62,334 nucleotides of DNA from Caldilineales bacterium (GCA_012271135.1 JAAXGZ010000106.1:1-62334); one strand, 5' to 3'; counted from the stretch's first letter, positions 26,720 through 38,765 are shown. The notes: generated from the sequence alone by a model not told the origin. Program-made: numbers and translations.

Positions 26720-27946
26720 ATGGGGTTGGATGCCGCGCTACCGCCGGGAGCCTGCATTGGGATCCTGGGCAGCGGCCAACTGGGCCGCATGCTCTGCCAC
26801 GCGGCGCGGGAGCTGGGATACCGGACCGCGGTGTTCAGTGAGGAGGCCGGTTCACCGGCGGGCCAGGTGGCGGACCGTGAGTATGTTGGGCGATTCGAAT
26901 CACCGGCGGACATGGGCGATTTCGCTGGCGGAGTCCAGGTCGTCACCTACGAATTCGAAAACATACCGGTTGCGGCGCTGCGGGTTTGCCTTGACCATGG
27001 GGTGCAGGTCTGGCCCGGCCCGGATGCCTTGCACACCGTACAGAGTCGAATCCGGGAGAAAACCCATCTGCAGCAACACGGTGTGCCTGTCAGCCCCTTT
27101 GCGGTCCTGCGCGCGGGCGAGCCGCCGCCGGCCGCACCGCATCTGCCCTTTCCCTGCCTGCTGAAGACGGCGCGGTTCGGCTACGATGGGAAGGGCCAAG
27201 TGTACGTGGCGTCTCCCGACGAGTTGCCGCGCGCCTGGCAGGAACTGGGGGGACAGGATGCGGTGCTCGAGAGTGTGGTCGACTTCGCGCACGAACTCTC
27301 TGTTGTCATGGCCCGCTCTCCCTTGGGTGATGAGGCGGTCTATCCGGTTGTCCTCAACCACCACCGCAACCTGATTCTGGACGTCTCGGTCGCGCCGGCG
27401 CCGATCCCCGCCGCCACCGCGCGGCGCGCCCAGGAACTGACCCGCAAGATCGCTGGCTCGCTCGACCTGGTTGGGCTCTTCTGTGTGGAGTACTTCCTGC
27501 TCGCGACGGGTGAGCTGATGGTCAACGAGATCGCGCCGCGCACGCACAATTCGGGACACTGGACGATTGAGGGATGCGAAACCAGCCAGTTCGCACAACA
27601 GGTGCGTGCTGTCTGCGGCCTGCCGCTGGGGTCTGTGGCAATGCGGGGCGGCAGCGCGATGGCCAATCTGCTCGGCGAGCTGTGGCCAAGACACGGGGAT
27701 TTGCCCATGGGGCACGCGGAGTGGGGGCTTGATGCATTCCTGCACCTGTATGGCAAAGGGGAGGCCAGGCCTGGACGCAAGATGGGGCATGTGACCGCCA
27801 CAGCCATGTCCGCGCGGGCAGCCGCGCAACGAGTGGACGGGGTCCGTCAAGCCTTGGGTGGATGGCCCGCGGCTCCGGAATTCCTGGCGGCAGTATGCGG
27901 GCCCAACCCAAATTTCGCGGAGTCCGCGGAGGAGATGCAATCGTGA
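26720..27946 (+). CDS. purK: N5-carboxyaminoimidazole ribonucleotide synthase
   Basis: An ATP-grasp enzyme that makes N5-CAIR from AIR, bicarbonate and ATP, feeding PurE. The N-terminal domain begins GILGSGQLGRML, followed by TYEFENIP; the ATP-grasp core includes PCLLKTARFGYDGKGQ, and the C-terminal ligands lie in NEIAPRTHNSGHWTIEGC. Length 408. ATG 26720 is five bases after the purE stop. The open frame extends far upstream, but that part overlaps purE in another phase and is not coding. Confidence 0.95.
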   Translation: MGLDAALPPGACIGILGSGQLGRMLCHAARELGYRTAVFSEEAGSPAGQVADREYVGRFESPADMGDFAGGVQVVTYEFENIPVAALRVCLDHGVQVWPGPDALHTVQSRIREKTHLQQHGVPVSPFAVLRAGEPPPAAPHLPFPCLLKTARFGYDGKGQVYVASPDELPRAWQELGGQDAVLESVVDFAHELSVVMARSPLGDEAVYPVVLNHHRNLILDVSVAPAPIPAATARRAQELTRKIAGSLDLVGLFCVEYFLLATGELMVNEIAPRTHNSGHWTIEGCETSQFAQQVRAVCGLPLGSVAMRGGSAMANLLGELWPRHGDLPMGHAEWGLDAFLHLYGKGEARPGRKMGHVTATAMSARAAAQRVDGVRQALGGWPAAPEFLAAVCGPNPNFAESAEEMQS

Positions 27947-29379
27947 TCGACCGTCTGCCCATGGATTCGCCCCGCGAAGCCTGCGGGGTTTTCGGCATTG
28001 CCGCGGCCGACATGGACGTGGCCAAGGCAACGTTCTATGCCCTCTATGCACTGCAGCACAGGGGACAGGAATCGGCCGGGATCGCGGTGTCGGACGGCCG
28101 GCAGCTTGCAGTGCGCAAGGGGATGGGTCTGGTCTCGCAAATCTTCGACGAGGAAAATCTGCAAGGGTTGTCCGGCACGATGGCAATTGGCCACAACCGG
28201 TACTCGACGAAAGGCTCCTCGAGTCTTCCCAATACGCAGCCGTTCACCCTTGAGACCTTTGCCGGTCCCCTTGCCATCGGTCACAATGGCAACCTGATCA
28301 ATGCCGGGGTGCTGCGCACCGCACTCCTGGAGGAAGGGGCTGGATTCAACACGGCCACGGACAGCGAGGTCATCCTCATGTCCCTGGCCCGCCGGGCGCG
28401 ACTGCCGTGGATGGAGAACTTCCAGCTGCTAATGGAGGAGGCCGAAGGCGCCTACACGCTGGTGGTCCTCACGCAGGATGGCATCTTCGGCGTCCGCGAC
28501 CCATGGGGATTACGGCCCCTGGCCTTGGGGCGACGGGGCGAGTCCTACATGCTGGCCTCCGAGAGTTGCGCGTTCGCCCCGGTTGGAGCCTCCTTGGTTT
28601 GTGAGATTGCGCCCGGCCAAGTGGTGCGGATCCGGCCCGGTGGCTATGAGATCGAACAGGTGGTGCCGCCGCAGCGGCAGGCCTTCTGCACCTTTGAGGA
28701 AATCTACTTCGCCCGTCCGGACAGCGTCTTCGCGGACCGGCTGGTGCACCAGTCCCGGCAGGCGCTGGGGAAGCAACTGGCGCTGGAGGCTCCGGCGGAC
28801 GCGGACTGGGTGATGAGCGTGCCCGATTCCGGGACGCCACACGCCATCGGTTACGCGCGGGAGAGTGGCATCCCCTACACGGAGGGACTGACCAAGTCGC
28901 GCTACATCGGCCGTACCTTTATCCAGCCCAGTGACGAGCTGCGCCGCACCGGGATTGCCATGAAATTCAATCCGCTCGGGGACAACCTGACGGGCCAGCG
29001 CGTGGTTCTGGTTGACGATTCGATCGTACGCGGCAACACGGCGGGGCCGCTGGTCGCACTGCTTCGCAACGGCGGGGCTGTCGAGGTGCACCTGCGAGTT
29101 GCCTGTCCCCCCATACTGCACCCCTGTTTCATGGGGGTAGACATGGCGAGCCGCGAGGAGTTGATCGCGGCCCGGCACGATTTGGAGGGAATCCGCAGGC
29201 AGGTGGGCGCGGATTCGCTTGCGTATCTCTCCTTGGAGGGTATGCGCACAGCACTGTCCGGCACCACCAACCACGAGTATTGCGATGCCTGCTTTACCGG
29301 CACGTATCCGTTCGAGTCCGTCACTGCCAAATCGATCGAGGGCGAGATTAAGTTGGAACTGGCGTCGGTCTTCGCGTAG
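27943..29379 (+). CDS. purF: Amidophosphoribosyltransferase
   Basis: First committed step of purine synthesis: PRPP + Gln gives phosphoribosylamine. From GTG 27943 (GTGA overlap with the purK stop, GGAGG at 27929-27933) it begins with a short propeptide ending before CGVFG, where the nucleophile cysteine becomes residue 1 after processing, as in B. subtilis PurF. The glutaminase domain has HRGQESAGIAV and GHNRYSTKG; the PRTase motif is VVLVDDSIVRGNT. Cysteines at CTFEEIYFARPDS, in ACPPILHPC and in the pair CDACFTGTYP match those that hold a [4Fe-4S] cluster in the Bacillus-type enzyme, so it is probably oxygen-sensitive. Confidence 0.95.
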   Translation: MIDRLPMDSPREACGVFGIAAADMDVAKATFYALYALQHRGQESAGIAVSDGRQLAVRKGMGLVSQIFDEENLQGLSGTMAIGHNRYSTKGSSSLPNTQPFTLETFAGPLAIGHNGNLINAGVLRTALLEEGAGFNTATDSEVILMSLARRARLPWMENFQLLMEEAEGAYTLVVLTQDGIFGVRDPWGLRPLALGRRGESYMLASESCAFAPVGASLVCEIAPGQVVRIRPGGYEIEQVVPPQRQAFCTFEEIYFARPDSVFADRLVHQSRQALGKQLALEAPADADWVMSVPDSGTPHAIGYARESGIPYTEGLTKSRYIGRTFIQPSDELRRTGIAMKFNPLGDNLTGQRVVLVDDSIVRGNTAGPLVALLRNGGAVEVHLRVACPPILHPCFMGVDMASREELIAARHDLEGIRRQVGADSLAYLSLEGMRTALSGTTNHEYCDACFTGTYPFESVTAKSIEGEIKLELASVFA

Positions 29380-29564
29380 GCCGCCAACCTGAATATGGGA
29401 TCCCATGTCCTGGACATCTGTCCGTGTTAGAGTACCGGCCGCACACTCTGGACAGTGGAGTTTCCACACCACCGCGGACTGGCAACAGGTGACATGCGTC
29501 CAACTTTCCCCCGATCCGTTTGCGGCCGAGTCAGATAGCGCGGCCAAGCCCCGAAATTGACGAC

Positions 29565-30836
29565 GTGCAAGTTCTCGTAGTCGGTCACGGTGCCCGCGAA
29601 CACGCGCTGGCTTGGTCCCTCTCCCGGAGCCGCGATGTCTCCTCCATCTTGATCGCGCCCGGCAACGGCGGCGTCTGTTATCTACCCTCCGCGCACAGAG
29701 TTCCCATTGACACGACCGATGTAACAGGGTTGGTGGCCTGCGCGCGGCAAGAGGCTGTGGACCTGGTGGTGGTCGGCCCGGAATCTGCATTGGCTGCGGG
29801 CCTGGTCGATGCTCTGGCCGCCGAGGGCTTTCCAGTCTTTGGCCCCAGTCGGCAGGCGGCGCGCCTGGAAACCTCCAAGGTGTTTGCCAAGGACTTCATG
29901 CAGCGCCACGGCATCCCAACCGCGGAGTACCAACAACACGTTGACTTCGAACTCGCGCTCTCCTACTGCGAACGGCTCCGCTACAACGTCGCGCTCAAGG
30001 CGGACGGGTTGGCTGCCGGCAAAGGGGTAATCCTGCCTCGCACGGGAGCAGAAACCTTCGGTGCCTTGGAACAGCTCCGGGGCTCCGGTCTCTGGCAGGT
30101 GAACCAACCGCTGGTGATCGAGGAAAGGTTGGATGGGTGGGAGACGTCCGTGTTTGCCCTGGCCGACGGCAAGGACTATCGAATCTTCGCCCACGCCCAG
30201 GACTACAAGCGAGCCTACGACGGAGACGAGGGTCCCAATACCGGCGGTATGGGTGCCGTATCCCCGTCACCGCTGACCGAGGCCGAGTTGGCCTCTGTCG
30301 AGGAAAAGGTGGTGGCGCCCACCTTCGCAGGATTGGCCCGCGACGGTATGTCCTACGTTGGGGTTCTCTTCTTCGGCCTCATGATGACCAGTAGGGGTCC
30401 CATGCTGTTGGAGTACAACGCACGGTTCGGGGATCCCGAGACACAAGTGATGCTGCCCCGCCTTCGCGGCGGCATCGCCGAAGCCGTGCGCGCCTGCACC
30501 GAGGAACGGCTGCCGGAGGTCGAGTTCGACTGGGATCCGCGTCCCGCGGTCGGTGTTGTCATGGCATCGGGTGGCTATCCCAACCAGTACGGGATCGGGC
30601 ATCGAATCACGGGTTTGGACGCTGAGGGGAGCGGCGACACCGTCGTCTTCCTGGCCGGCGCCGAAGAAACACCGGATGGGAATGTGGTTACTGACGGAGG
30701 GCGTGTACTGACCGCGGTGGGTTTAGGCGCGGATTTGGTCTCGGCGCGGGTTGCCGCCTATGGTCGCGTGAAGACACTGGGTTTTGAGAAGGCCGAGTAC
30801 CGGTCCGACATCGGCTTGGAGGCCGCACGGCGGTGA
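29565..30836 (+). CDS. purD: Phosphoribosylamine-glycine ligase (GAR synthetase)
   Basis: Second step of purine synthesis; an ATP-grasp ligase of 423 residues. The N-terminus VQVLVVGHGAREHALAWSL is the family start, so I use GTG 29565 over the in-frame TTG at 29520, although the ribosome site is weak. Other motifs: FAKDFMQRHGIPTA, ALKADGLAAGKGV, GPNTGGMGAVSPSP and LEYNARFGDPETQ. It follows purF after 185 bases, the only large gap in the cluster, and overlaps purM by GTGA at its end. Confidence 0.95.
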   Translation: MQVLVVGHGAREHALAWSLSRSRDVSSILIAPGNGGVCYLPSAHRVPIDTTDVTGLVACARQEAVDLVVVGPESALAAGLVDALAAEGFPVFGPSRQAARLETSKVFAKDFMQRHGIPTAEYQQHVDFELALSYCERLRYNVALKADGLAAGKGVILPRTGAETFGALEQLRGSGLWQVNQPLVIEERLDGWETSVFALADGKDYRIFAHAQDYKRAYDGDEGPNTGGMGAVSPSPLTEAELASVEEKVVAPTFAGLARDGMSYVGVLFFGLMMTSRGPMLLEYNARFGDPETQVMLPRLRGGIAEAVRACTEERLPEVEFDWDPRPAVGVVMASGGYPNQYGIGHRITGLDAEGSGDTVVFLAGAEETPDGNVVTDGGRVLTAVGLGADLVSARVAAYGRVKTLGFEKAEYRSDIGLEAARR

Positions 30837-31819
30837 CCGGCGCCCGGTACAGAAAAGCGGGGGTGGACATCGAGGCCGGCGAGGCGGCGGTTGGTCTGCT
30901 GCGCACTGGAGCGGGGCTTGACACAAACGCCTTCGCCCAGGGGGTGGCCGCGGATGATGTCGACCCGTCGGTACGTACGCTGGCGACCACCGACGGGGTG
31001 GGAACCAAGACCCTGCTGGCCGCGTCCCTAGGCAGGCTGGATGGTCTGGGCGCGGACTTGGTCAACCACTGCGTCAACGACCTCCTCGCTGCCGGTGGCC
31101 GGCCTCGCATGTTCCTGGACTATATCGGCCTGCACCGGACAGATCCGGGGACGGTGGCAATGCTGGTCCATGGCATGAGGCGGGCTTGTGTGGAGAGTGG
31201 CTGCGAACTGGTGGGTGGCGAGACCGCGGAGATGCCGGATGTCTACCGTCCCGGTACTTTCGAACTCGTGGGTACGCTGATTGGGACCGTCCACGCCGAC
31301 GACGCCCTGCCCAGACGCGACCGAATGAAGTCCGGGAACCTCTTGGTGGGGCTGACGAGCAGTGGCCCGCACACGAACGGTTACACCCTGATCCGGTCGG
31401 TCGTGGAGGATCGGGATCTGAACCTGTCTGTGGAACCGGGCGGCGCAAGCTGGGCGGACGCCTTGCTGGCTCCGCACCGCTCCTATGCCGCGCATGCAGC
31501 CGCGCTCCGGGCCGAGGGGTTGGCGCCGGCAGGCATCGCCCATATTACGGGCGGCGGTTTCCAGGGCAACGTCGGACGCCTGTTGCCCGACGGTGTGGGT
31601 GCCGTGGTCGACACGGCCGCCTGGCGCCCCCCGGCTGTTTTCCGTCAACTGGTCGAGTGGAGCGGAATGTTGCGCGACGAGGCGTACCGCGTGTTCAACA
31701 TGGGCATCGGCCTGGTGCTGGCGCTGCCGTCGGACCAGGCCCGGTCAGCCGTGGACTTGCTGGGCGATGCCTGCATTATGGGACGGCTCGAACCGGGCTC
31801 GGGAGTCCGGCTGGAATAA
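30833..31819 (+). CDS. purM: Phosphoribosylformylglycinamidine cyclo-ligase (AIR synthetase)
   Basis: Step 5: closes FGAM to AIR with ATP. The 328 residues carry YRKAGVDIEAGEAAV, TTDGVGTKTLLA, NDLLAAGGRPRMFLDY, LVGGETAEMPDVYRPG and ITGGGFQGNVGRLLP. The start is GTG 30833, overlapping the purD stop (TGA 30834-30836). Confidence 0.95.
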   Translation: MTGARYRKAGVDIEAGEAAVGLLRTGAGLDTNAFAQGVAADDVDPSVRTLATTDGVGTKTLLAASLGRLDGLGADLVNHCVNDLLAAGGRPRMFLDYIGLHRTDPGTVAMLVHGMRRACVESGCELVGGETAEMPDVYRPGTFELVGTLIGTVHADDALPRRDRMKSGNLLVGLTSSGPHTNGYTLIRSVVEDRDLNLSVEPGGASWADALLAPHRSYAAHAAALRAEGLAPAGIAHITGGGFQGNVGRLLPDGVGAVVDTAAWRPPAVFRQLVEWSGMLRDEAYRVFNMGIGLVLALPSDQARSAVDLLGDACIMGRLEPGSGVRLE

Positions 31820-31824
31820 ATCGT

Positions 31825-32475
31825 GTGTCCAAGGTCAAGCGGTTAACGATTCTGATTTCGGGGAACGGCTCCAATCTGGAGGCGCTGATCGAGGCGTGCG
31901 ACACCAATCGGCTGCAGGCGGAAGTGGGCCTTGTCATTTCCAGCAAGGCAGCGGTTTTCGGCTTGGAACGCGCCCGTCGGCATGGGATCCCCACCAAGGT
32001 TCTGTCCTGGTCGGAACACCGGGCCTGCGGTGGGTCGCGGTCCACCTATGACCAACAACTGGCGCGCTGTGTGGCAGCTTCGCATCCCGACCTGATTGTG
32101 CTTGCGGGATGGATGCGGATTCTGACCCGTTCCTTTCTGGATCGGTTTCCCGGGAAGGTGGTCAACCTTCACCCGGCACTTCCCGGAGCATTTCCGGGGC
32201 TGCACGCCATTGAACGGGCCTACACGGCTTGGCGGGAGGGGACGATCCGGGAAACAGGTGCGATGGTGCACTGGGTACCGGACGAAGGGGTGGACACCGG
32301 TCCCGTCATCCGCGTTGTCCGGGTGCCGCTCCGCGCAGGGGAAACCCTGGAGGGCTTGACGGAACGGATGCACACCGCCGAACACGGCCTGCTGGTGCAG
32401 GCGATTGCCGCCGCGTTGGCGGGAGAGGTTGGATCGCTCGGACCATCTGCTGCCGAAGCCCGCGCGGATCACTGA
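31825..32475 (+). CDS. purN: Phosphoribosylglycinamide formyltransferase
   Basis: Step 3: formyl transfer from 10-formyl-tetrahydrofolate to GAR. Motifs: LISGNGSNLEALIEAC for GAR binding, LAGWMRILT, the catalytic Asn and His in VVNLHPALPG and the catalytic Asp in PDEGVDTGPVI. Length 216 is normal. The start is GTG 31825, five bases after the purM stop. It is the last gene of the purine cluster and converges with mltG; a weak hairpin follows. Confidence 0.95.
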   Translation: MSKVKRLTILISGNGSNLEALIEACDTNRLQAEVGLVISSKAAVFGLERARRHGIPTKVLSWSEHRACGGSRSTYDQQLARCVAASHPDLIVLAGWMRILTRSFLDRFPGKVVNLHPALPGAFPGLHAIERAYTAWREGTIRETGAMVHWVPDEGVDTGPVIRVVRVPLRAGETLEGLTERMHTAEHGLLVQAIAAALAGEVGSLGPSAAEARADH

Positions 32476-32485
32476 CCGAGTCCAC

Positions 32486-32507
32486 CGGGAGGCATGATTT
32501 CAGGCCT
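32486..32507 (+). terminator. Weak terminator-like hairpin after purN
   Basis: A 6-bp stem (GGAGGC 32486-32491 with GCCTCC 32502-32507), loop of 10 bases, followed by ttgcttgtatt. It lies 10 bases after the purN stop, where the purine operon should end. Confidence 0.4.
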
Positions 32508-32587
32508 CCTTGCTTGTATTCCGACGGATAATTCCGCGGCGGCCCTGCAGCCGATTGTGGCGTTGCAACGTCGTGCCCACCTCAATG

Positions 32588-33889
32588 TCACCGGCCATAG
32601 CGGATGGTGTTCTGCTGGTGTTCGGCATACGTGGCGGCAAACACGTGCGCGCCGTCGACCCCGGTGGTGTGGAAGAAGCAATAGACGCTGTTGGCCGGAC
32701 TGCGAACCGCGTCCAGCGAGCTGAGTCCGGGGTTGGAAATGGGGGCGGGGGGCAGGCCTTGGTTCTGGAAGGTGTTGTACGGCGACTGCACGCGAGCGTA
32801 ATCGTCCAGCGTGATGGAAGGCCACCAACCGTCGGTGGCGTTGCCGAGGGGATACTGGACTGTCGGATCCGATTCCAGAAAGGGGCCGCGGACCTCGTCC
32901 CGGCAGAGTCCCGAGAGGCGGTTGAGATACACGCTGGCAATCAAGGGCCTTTCCTCGGCCACGACGGCTTCCCGTTCGACAATGCTGGCCAGGGTCACGA
33001 TTTCCCGGGGCGTCAGGGCCGGTTCGGCGGTCAGGCCCTGCTCTCCCAGCCTGCGGTCGAAGTTGTCCAGAAATTTGGCCACGACCGTTTCAACGCGGTC
33101 GGCATTCACGGGAAAGCGATAGGTGTCGGGAAACAGGTAGCCCTCGAGGGTGGCATCGGCGGGCAGGTCGGCCAGGAAGTCGTAGTCGTCGAATATTTCC
33201 ATGGATCTGGGGTCCCGCACGGCATCCAGGAATTCGCGGGCGGAGATGATGTAGTTGGCCTCAAGCACCTCGGCGAATTCCTCCATACGCATGCCTTCCA
33301 GCAACGTCACCAGTTCCTCTTCGTAGCTGGGCGCGTTGAGGGCCTCCGCCAGTTCGGGGATGGTCATGGTTTCCGACAGCATGTAGTTGCCGGCTTCCAG
33401 ATAGCGGTCGAGGAACTGGACCCGCAGGTAGAGATTGAACAGTTCGGCATTTGTCACAAACCCTTCGTTCTCCAGGCGGTAGGCGATGTATAGGGCCGGC
33501 TCGCCCAGACCAATTTCGAACGGCCGCGGCCGGGGGTCGCTGCCGCGAGGGACTAGCAGGCGATCTGCCTGCAGCTCAAGACTGAGGGAAAGGATCCAGT
33601 GTTCGATGTTGTCCGGGGTCAATGCCGAGGCGGCCTGGTGGATGTCCAGCAGCGTTCGGCTCGGCAGGTCCGAGTCCGACACCTGCCGATCCAGGTGGGC
33701 CAACGCCACGCCGCGGCTCCACAGCAGCAACGCGCCCAGGCCCGCGAGCACCGCGGCCCTGAGCAGCCATCGCCAGGTTTGAGTTGCGGGATGGAGGGCA
33801 TCGCCCCAACGCGACGCCTTGCGGGCGCGCTCCGTGTATTGACGGTTGCGATCGCGCATGTATCGGCGTTGTCGGGCGGTGCCGAACAT
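32588..33889 (-). CDS. mltG: Endolytic murein transglycosylase MltG (YceG family)
   Basis: A membrane-anchored enzyme that cuts nascent glycan strands and so sets their length. A basic N-terminal tail precedes one membrane helix (about residues 40-58, WRWLLRAAVLAGLGALLLW). The YceG domain fills the C-terminal half with LEGYLFPDTYRF, the catalytic Glu305 in ASIVEREA, SDPTVQYPLG, SPYNTF and GLPPAPISNPG. A LysM-like region lies between. Length 433 is usual. It starts at ATG 33889, 16 bases after ruvX, and is the last gene of the alaS-ruvX-mltG block. Its presence indicates a peptidoglycan wall. Confidence 0.93.
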   Translation of the reverse strand: MFGTARQRRYMRDRNRQYTERARKASRWGDALHPATQTWRWLLRAAVLAGLGALLLWSRGVALAHLDRQVSDSDLPSRTLLDIHQAASALTPDNIEHWILSLSLELQADRLLVPRGSDPRPRPFEIGLGEPALYIAYRLENEGFVTNAELFNLYLRVQFLDRYLEAGNYMLSETMTIPELAEALNAPSYEEELVTLLEGMRMEEFAEVLEANYIISAREFLDAVRDPRSMEIFDDYDFLADLPADATLEGYLFPDTYRFPVNADRVETVVAKFLDNFDRRLGEQGLTAEPALTPREIVTLASIVEREAVVAEERPLIASVYLNRLSGLCRDEVRGPFLESDPTVQYPLGNATDGWWPSITLDDYARVQSPYNTFQNQGLPPAPISNPGLSSLDAVRSPANSVYCFFHTTGVDGAHVFAATYAEHQQNTIRYGR

Positions 33890-33905
33890 CGGTTCCGGTT
33901 CCAGG

Positions 33906-34376
33906 CTAGGGATCGATGCGTCCCCACCCGCGCGGGTCGGACCGTTCCCGTGCCCGCATGTAGTCCTCGAGGATCAGTGCCGCCGCCACAGCGTCCTCCG
34001 GGCCGCTGTGGCCGGCCTCCCCCTGTGCGATTCTGGCTGCCGCGGTGGTCCAGCGTTCATCCCAGAAGATTACGGGCCGGGCCTGTTCGAGCCAATGCCG
34101 CTGAGCCTGCATCCAGCGTCGCGCCCATTCCCGGATGTAGGCGGTCCGGTCGGTTTCGCCGTTACCGTGATCGGAGACGGGTAGGCCGCAGATCACCGAA
34201 GCGACTTCGTGCCGGCCCAGCAGGCGGCACAGGTGGGCGAAGTCCGCCTTCCGGCTGGTCCGGGTCATTACCTCCAGCGGCGTGGCGCCGAGCCATAGCG
34301 AATCGTTCAAGGCAATGCCGATTTTGGTCAGGCCCACGTCCACGGCCATCAGCCGCGGCTTCAGTTCCGGCGTCAT
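33906..34376 (-). CDS. ruvX: RuvX/YqgF family protein (putative pre-16S rRNA nuclease)
   Basis: An RNase H-fold nuclease; in E. coli YqgF matures the 5' end of 16S rRNA. The N-terminal metal motif MAVDVGLTKIGIAL, the middle VICGLPVSDHG and the C-terminal FWDERWTTAAA are all present in 156 residues. ATG 34376 overlaps the TGA of the upstream gene by one base (TGATG), a strong sign of translational coupling, which decides the start. Confidence 0.9.
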   Translation of the reverse strand: MTPELKPRLMAVDVGLTKIGIALNDSLWLGATPLEVMTRTSRKADFAHLCRLLGRHEVASVICGLPVSDHGNGETDRTAYIREWARRWMQAQRHWLEQARPVIFWDERWTTAAARIAQGEAGHSGPEDAVAAALILEDYMRARERSDPRGWGRIDP

Positions 34377-35908
34377 CAGCTGTCCGTGGTCGAGGCGGCC
34401 GGCCAACTGGTCTCCACCCGGATTCGGTGCGGCAGGGATGGCAGGGCTTCGCGTTCGGGTGGGGAAATGCGAATTTGCCAGGGTTCCTCAATGTCCAGCT
34501 CTGCCATTTTGCGGTCGAGGTCCGCGATCGGTGTGCCGGCCAGCATGGTCCGCAGGACCCGCCGATCGGTTGCCTGGAGATATCGGGCCCTGGTCCTGAC
34601 CGTGAAGGCAAGCTCGGTGCCCGCGTTGACGGTCCCGGATTCGAGGTGGAAGTCCAAGCTGTCCGGATCAATCAGGGCGCGCGGTGGGGTTTCGGCCTCC
34701 AGCCTGGCCAGGACAAAGTCCACGAGGTCGCTGGTCTGGACGGCCAATCCGCTGACCAGCACCATCATCGTCAGGGTCAATTCGTCGGCCACTTCCCCGT
34801 TGAACAGTTCGGTGTTGGTCCACTGAATTGAGACCGATACGGTTTCGCTAGGCAGCCAGGCATTGGACGGAACCTCGGGCTCCAAAATTGTCAGGGCCTT
34901 GCCGCGGACATCGGCCAGTAGCACATCGCGCAGGTAGTCCTGGTCGCGCTGGGACACGGCAAACCGCTCCTCGGACGTGCCGCCTGTCAGATCGCTGGGA
35001 TTGGCAATGCGCACGCGCCGGGCCCAGCCACCGGTGATCGTGTTGATGCTGTTGGCCGGGACGTTGCCTTCCTCGCCAGCTTCGACGGCTTCGATTTCGA
35101 CCAGCGTCTGTAGTCCGGATCCTTCCGCCAGGATGGCATCGTCGAGGGTCACGAAGGGAATGGCGTCGCCGGTGCCGGTTTGCACCTGGGTTCCTGCCGG
35201 GATGGTGAATCCCTCCGTGCCCAGATTGGTGATGGCAAGGTGGCCCCGCGCTTTGTCCACGGGTTCCCTGGTGATCGCCGTGGTCTCCGTCGTGCCCACC
35301 ACCTCGTGCGAGACGGAGATCCAGGTGGCCGGAACCAGACCGGTGTCGTTGTCCACGGCCTGGACGTACAGGCTGGCGGACATGGGGATGTCCAGCTCCA
35401 ATACATGGGAGGACGGAGCCACCGTCAATGTTGCGCTCGGCTGCACATGGGTCAGAAACAGCCAGAGAGACAATCCCGCAATGGCGCAGAACACCGCGAC
35501 TCCGAACAGGTTGCGGATCCAGCCCCGGGGTGTTGGCAGGACAGCCATGGCGCGCCCCCGACCTGCACGGGGATTGCCGGGGGAACGCCGGGGAATGGTT
35601 GCCCCGTTGCGGAGGGGACTCGATACGCGCGCCGTGGCGAGCCAGTGCTCGGCCTCGCCAACCGATTGGAACCTATTCCCGCGGACCCGGTGCATGGTTG
35701 CCCCGGGCAGGTGGCCCGCCGTGACGTAGGCAAGGGGCAGACCGCGGACACGGGCTCGATGGGTCAGCGCCAGGCACCACTCCGCCAGGTCCGCACCTGG
35801 GGGCACGGAGTGAATCTCCACCAGGAACCCGGTTCCCGCGGCATCTGAAACAGCCTGGAGCAATTCGGCCAAGCGGCTGGAGTCGCGGACAACAACGGTG
35901 GTGTGCAC
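34376..35908 (-). CDS. Membrane-anchored protein with a baseplate J/gp47-like domain
   Basis: A 510-residue protein. Residues 1-100 form a soluble cytoplasmic part, then a basic stretch, one membrane helix at about 130-150 (LFGVAVFCAIAGLSLWLFL), and a large extracellular beta-rich domain of about 350 residues. The latter reads like the baseplate J/gp47 family: an ITNLGTEGFTIPAGTQVQTG segment, the VEIEAVEAGEEGNVPANSIN repeat-like core and a LTGGTSEER loop. In Chloroflexota such genes stand next to alaS and ruvX, but their role is not established, and there is no phage or contractile-tail context here. The start at 35908 gives MHTTVVVRDSSRLAELL. Confidence 0.6.
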   Translation of the reverse strand: MHTTVVVRDSSRLAELLQAVSDAAGTGFLVEIHSVPPGADLAEWCLALTHRARVRGLPLAYVTAGHLPGATMHRVRGNRFQSVGEAEHWLATARVSSPLRNGATIPRRSPGNPRAGRGRAMAVLPTPRGWIRNLFGVAVFCAIAGLSLWLFLTHVQPSATLTVAPSSHVLELDIPMSASLYVQAVDNDTGLVPATWISVSHEVVGTTETTAITREPVDKARGHLAITNLGTEGFTIPAGTQVQTGTGDAIPFVTLDDAILAEGSGLQTLVEIEAVEAGEEGNVPANSINTITGGWARRVRIANPSDLTGGTSEERFAVSQRDQDYLRDVLLADVRGKALTILEPEVPSNAWLPSETVSVSIQWTNTELFNGEVADELTLTMMVLVSGLAVQTSDLVDFVLARLEAETPPRALIDPDSLDFHLESGTVNAGTELAFTVRTRARYLQATDRRVLRTMLAGTPIADLDRKMAELDIEEPWQIRISPPEREALPSLPHRIRVETSWPAASTTDS

Positions 35909-35972
35909 AGGTTGGAATGGTGACCGGGTTTCGTGTCGTGGCGGCGCGGATCGGGACAGGACCGAGGTTGGG

Positions 35973-38681
<2,709 letters not shown>

Positions 38682-38759
38682 GGCTGGTATGTCCCCGAAG
38701 GCATTTGAAGGATTCAGCGAGGGGCGAACTGCAGGCGGCCCCTGTCGCCCAAGCGGCGC

Positions 38760-38765
38760 ATTATA
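38760..38765 (-). promoter_or_regulatory. -10 box (TATAAT) for alaS on the minus strand
   Basis: A perfect TATAAT reads on the minus strand 79 bases before the alaS start; its plus-strand neighbour TATGAT (38764-38769) could serve mutL. No good -35 hexamer is found for either, so this is a candidate shared promoter region. Confidence 0.45.

Noticed and set aside
31186-31824. Upstream extension making a purM-purN fusion
   Set aside because: It reads purM in the wrong frame; purN has its own GTG start five bases after the purM stop.
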